DNA from: an uncultured Oleiphilaceae bacterium
Lineage (GTDB): Bacteria > Pseudomonadota > Gammaproteobacteria > Pseudomonadales > Oleiphilaceae
DNA: 64,000 bases
Assembly (NCBI GenBank): GCA_913060665.1
Contig: CAJXUY010000013.1
Location: 62,001 to 126,000, forward strand
Reading direction: 5' to 3'
Shown here: piece by piece, positions 62,908 to 64,000 of the stretch
How the letters are laid out: the number at the start of each line of letters is the position of its first letter
Position numbering within the stretch: position 1 is the first letter of the stretch
Program-made: the position numbers and the translations under genes
Notes under the pieces: generated by a model
The model's database searches: none
The model's input: only the letters and a program-made list of their open reading frames with translations
Told to the model about the DNA's origin: nothing

Positions 62908-63546
62908 TCATAACCCTTTGGCGATCAAGTCATAGGCCAACACAAATAACGACGCTGAAATAGACCACATCATTAGGCAAATAAAACTATCCAATACTCG
63001 CCAAGTAGTCGGTTTCTTAAATAGCGGCGCCAGTTTTTTTGCCCCCCAACTTAATGAAAAAAACCACACAAATGAGGCTAAAGCAGCACCTCCAGCAAAC
63101 CACCACCGCTCTGGCAATGCATACTGCCCCCCTATGCTGCCAATCAGTACCACTGTGTCTAAGTAAACATGAGGGTTAAGCAAGCTAATCGCCAGTGTCG
63201 TCAAAATCGCAGCTGTTCTGGAGTTGAGCGAACTGCCCTCAGAATTTAAAGGCTTCGGATTGATCGCCGATGCCAATGCCCGAAAGCCATAAACCACTAG
63301 AAACACACCGCCAAATAGCGCTGCGGCCAGCATTAAATAAGGGGCATTGGTAATCAAGGCCCCCATACCGGCAATTCCGGCAAAAATTAACAGTGTATCC
63401 AATGTACTGCAAGTCACTGCGATCAAACCATTAAACTGCTGCCTTAAGCCGTGAGACAAAACAAACGCATTCTGAGCTCCAATCGCGATAATCAGACTGC
63501 CACTTGTCACAAAACCTTTCATCAACGGTAATAGTAGTTCTTGCAT
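62908..63546 (-). CDS. LysE-family amino acid exporter (ArgO-like)
   Basis: 212 residues, six membrane segments, beginning with the LysE signature KGFVTSGSLIIAIGAQNAFVLSHGLRQ. The length and IGAQNAFVL motif are those of LysE/ArgO arginine-lysine exporters. Divergent from a LysR gene (63652) whose N-terminus looks like ArgP, the regulator of argO in Escherichia coli. Export of basic amino acids or their toxic analogues under ArgP control is therefore likely (inference from family and context). Confidence 0.9.
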   Translation of the reverse strand: MQELLLPLMKGFVTSGSLIIAIGAQNAFVLSHGLRQQFNGLIAVTCSTLDTLLIFAGIAGMGALITNAPYLMLAAALFGGVFLVVYGFRALASAINPKPLNSEGSSLNSRTAAILTTLAISLLNPHVYLDTVVLIGSIGGQYALPERWWFAGGAALASFVWFFSLSWGAKKLAPLFKKPTTWRVLDSFICLMMWSISASLFVLAYDLIAKGL

Positions 63547-63651
63547 TAACCCAACCCCATAAAACAGTCGTCTTCACTTGATGAAATGAAGTCTATCGTT
63601 CAAGCTGTAATAAGTTAAATTAATTAAATTACTTCTACATAAGCAAAACTA

Positions 63652-64000
63652 ATGAGTATAGAGATCCCACAACTCGAAGCCGTCGCCCAAATCATAGACG
63701 CACAGAGTTTTGAAAAAGCAGCAGAGCGACTATGTATTACTCAGTCAGCTATTTCACAACGCCTTCGCCAATTAGAAACACAGCTGGGCCAAAGACTTAT
63801 CATACGCTCAAGCCCCCCTACACTAACTGATGCGGGGGTGAAAATATTGAAATATTACCGTCAGGTCAGCCATCTTCAAGAAGACCTGCTCAGTAATCTG
63901 GCAGGAAATGGTGATGATGGTGAGGCGTCAATTGCCATTGGGTCAAATGCAGATAGCCTCGCTACATGGTTGTTAGATGCATTGATGCCGCTACTAAACA
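63652..64000 (+). CDS. LysR-type regulator, ArgP-like, partial (C-terminus beyond the right edge)
   Basis: The first 116 residues are visible from the ATG at 63652. Winged helix-turn-helix with QLEAVAQIIDAQSFEKAAER, CITQSAISQRLRQLETQLGQ and LIIRSSPPTLTDAGVKILKY, close to ArgP/IciA. It is divergent from the ArgO-like exporter with a 105-bp AT-rich spacer where its operator is expected. The effector domain is cut off by the end of the window. Confidence 0.88.
   Translation, partial: MSIEIPQLEAVAQIIDAQSFEKAAERLCITQSAISQRLRQLETQLGQRLIIRSSPPTLTDAGVKILKYYRQVSHLQEDLLSNLAGNGDDGEASIAIGSNADSLATWLLDALMPLLN

Noticed and set aside
1-64000. CRISPR array, tRNA or rRNA genes
   Set aside because: No regularly spaced repeats of CRISPR type and no tRNA or rRNA signature were seen on either strand.

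Overview
The window looks like chromosome from a marine-type gammaproteobacterium of moderate GC. Protein families (Alg biosynthesis proteins, a CcoG-type cbb3 oxidase maturation factor, a FinR/Fpr-like pair, an ArgO/ArgP-like pair, type II NADH dehydrogenase) point to the Oceanospirillales/Pseudomonadales/Alteromonadales area, but the genus cannot be named from the sequence alone. No rRNA, tRNA or CRISPR array was seen.

Layout. 1-514: 5' part of an exported MsrB (minus strand). 670-1103: mobile debris, namely the 3' end of a group II intron (maturase C-terminus plus domains V and VI) and a small REP/MITE-like element. 1213-3380: a short integron cassette array without an integrase (CALIN type) with three attC sites and three cassettes: a PEP-CTERM protein interrupted by an in-frame amber codon, a predicted outer-membrane protein, and a BrnT/CopG-like toxin-antitoxin pair with its own promoter. 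3381-4200: non-coding DNA with degenerate dispersed repeats. 4220-6504: membrane fatty acid desaturase and its flavin/2Fe-2S reductase. 6661-10263: four-gene envelope operon (Met-rich lipoprotein, beta-barrel, thioredoxin-fold lipoprotein, TlpA-like protein), possibly concerned with metal or thiol chemistry. 10568-19327: Sel1 protein, SLC13-type transporter, GlxA-like regulator, solute-binding-like protein, lipase-like hydrolase, MFS exporter, CusF-like lipoprotein, small membrane protein. 19707-25030: SIMPL protein, sigma-54 activator followed by a well-formed sigma-54 promoter and ccoG, universal stress protein, second solute-binding-like protein. 25036-30522: remnant of a LysE-family exporter and a three-gene module of two divergent Hsp70 proteins plus a DUF2760 membrane protein. 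30762-38285: DUF4399 protein, flavodoxin-like protein, Tim44-like protein, a 47-residue small protein, ndh, a divergent LysR/fpr pair, a decayed monooxygenase and an alpha/beta hydrolase. 38303-40903: large beta-propeller/FN3 protein.

41639-59156 is a complete alginate biosynthesis and export operon in the order algD-alg8-alg44-algKE-algG-algI-algJ-algF-algX-algL-algA-algC. AlgA and AlgC supply GDP-mannose; AlgD oxidises it to GDP-mannuronate; Alg8 with the PilZ protein Alg44 polymerises; AlgI/J/F/X acetylate; AlgG epimerises; AlgL clears periplasmic polymer; and a single fused AlgK-AlgE protein forms the lipoprotein scaffold and outer-membrane pore. The 735-bp region before algD carries a helically phased repeat of TGACA-N5-TGTCA palindromes and a leader that can fold into a hairpin plus a pseudoknot. 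After the operon come small uncharacterised proteins (59324-60759), a third solute-binding-like protein, a DMT exporter, and a LysE-family exporter divergent from an ArgP-like LysR gene that runs off the right edge.
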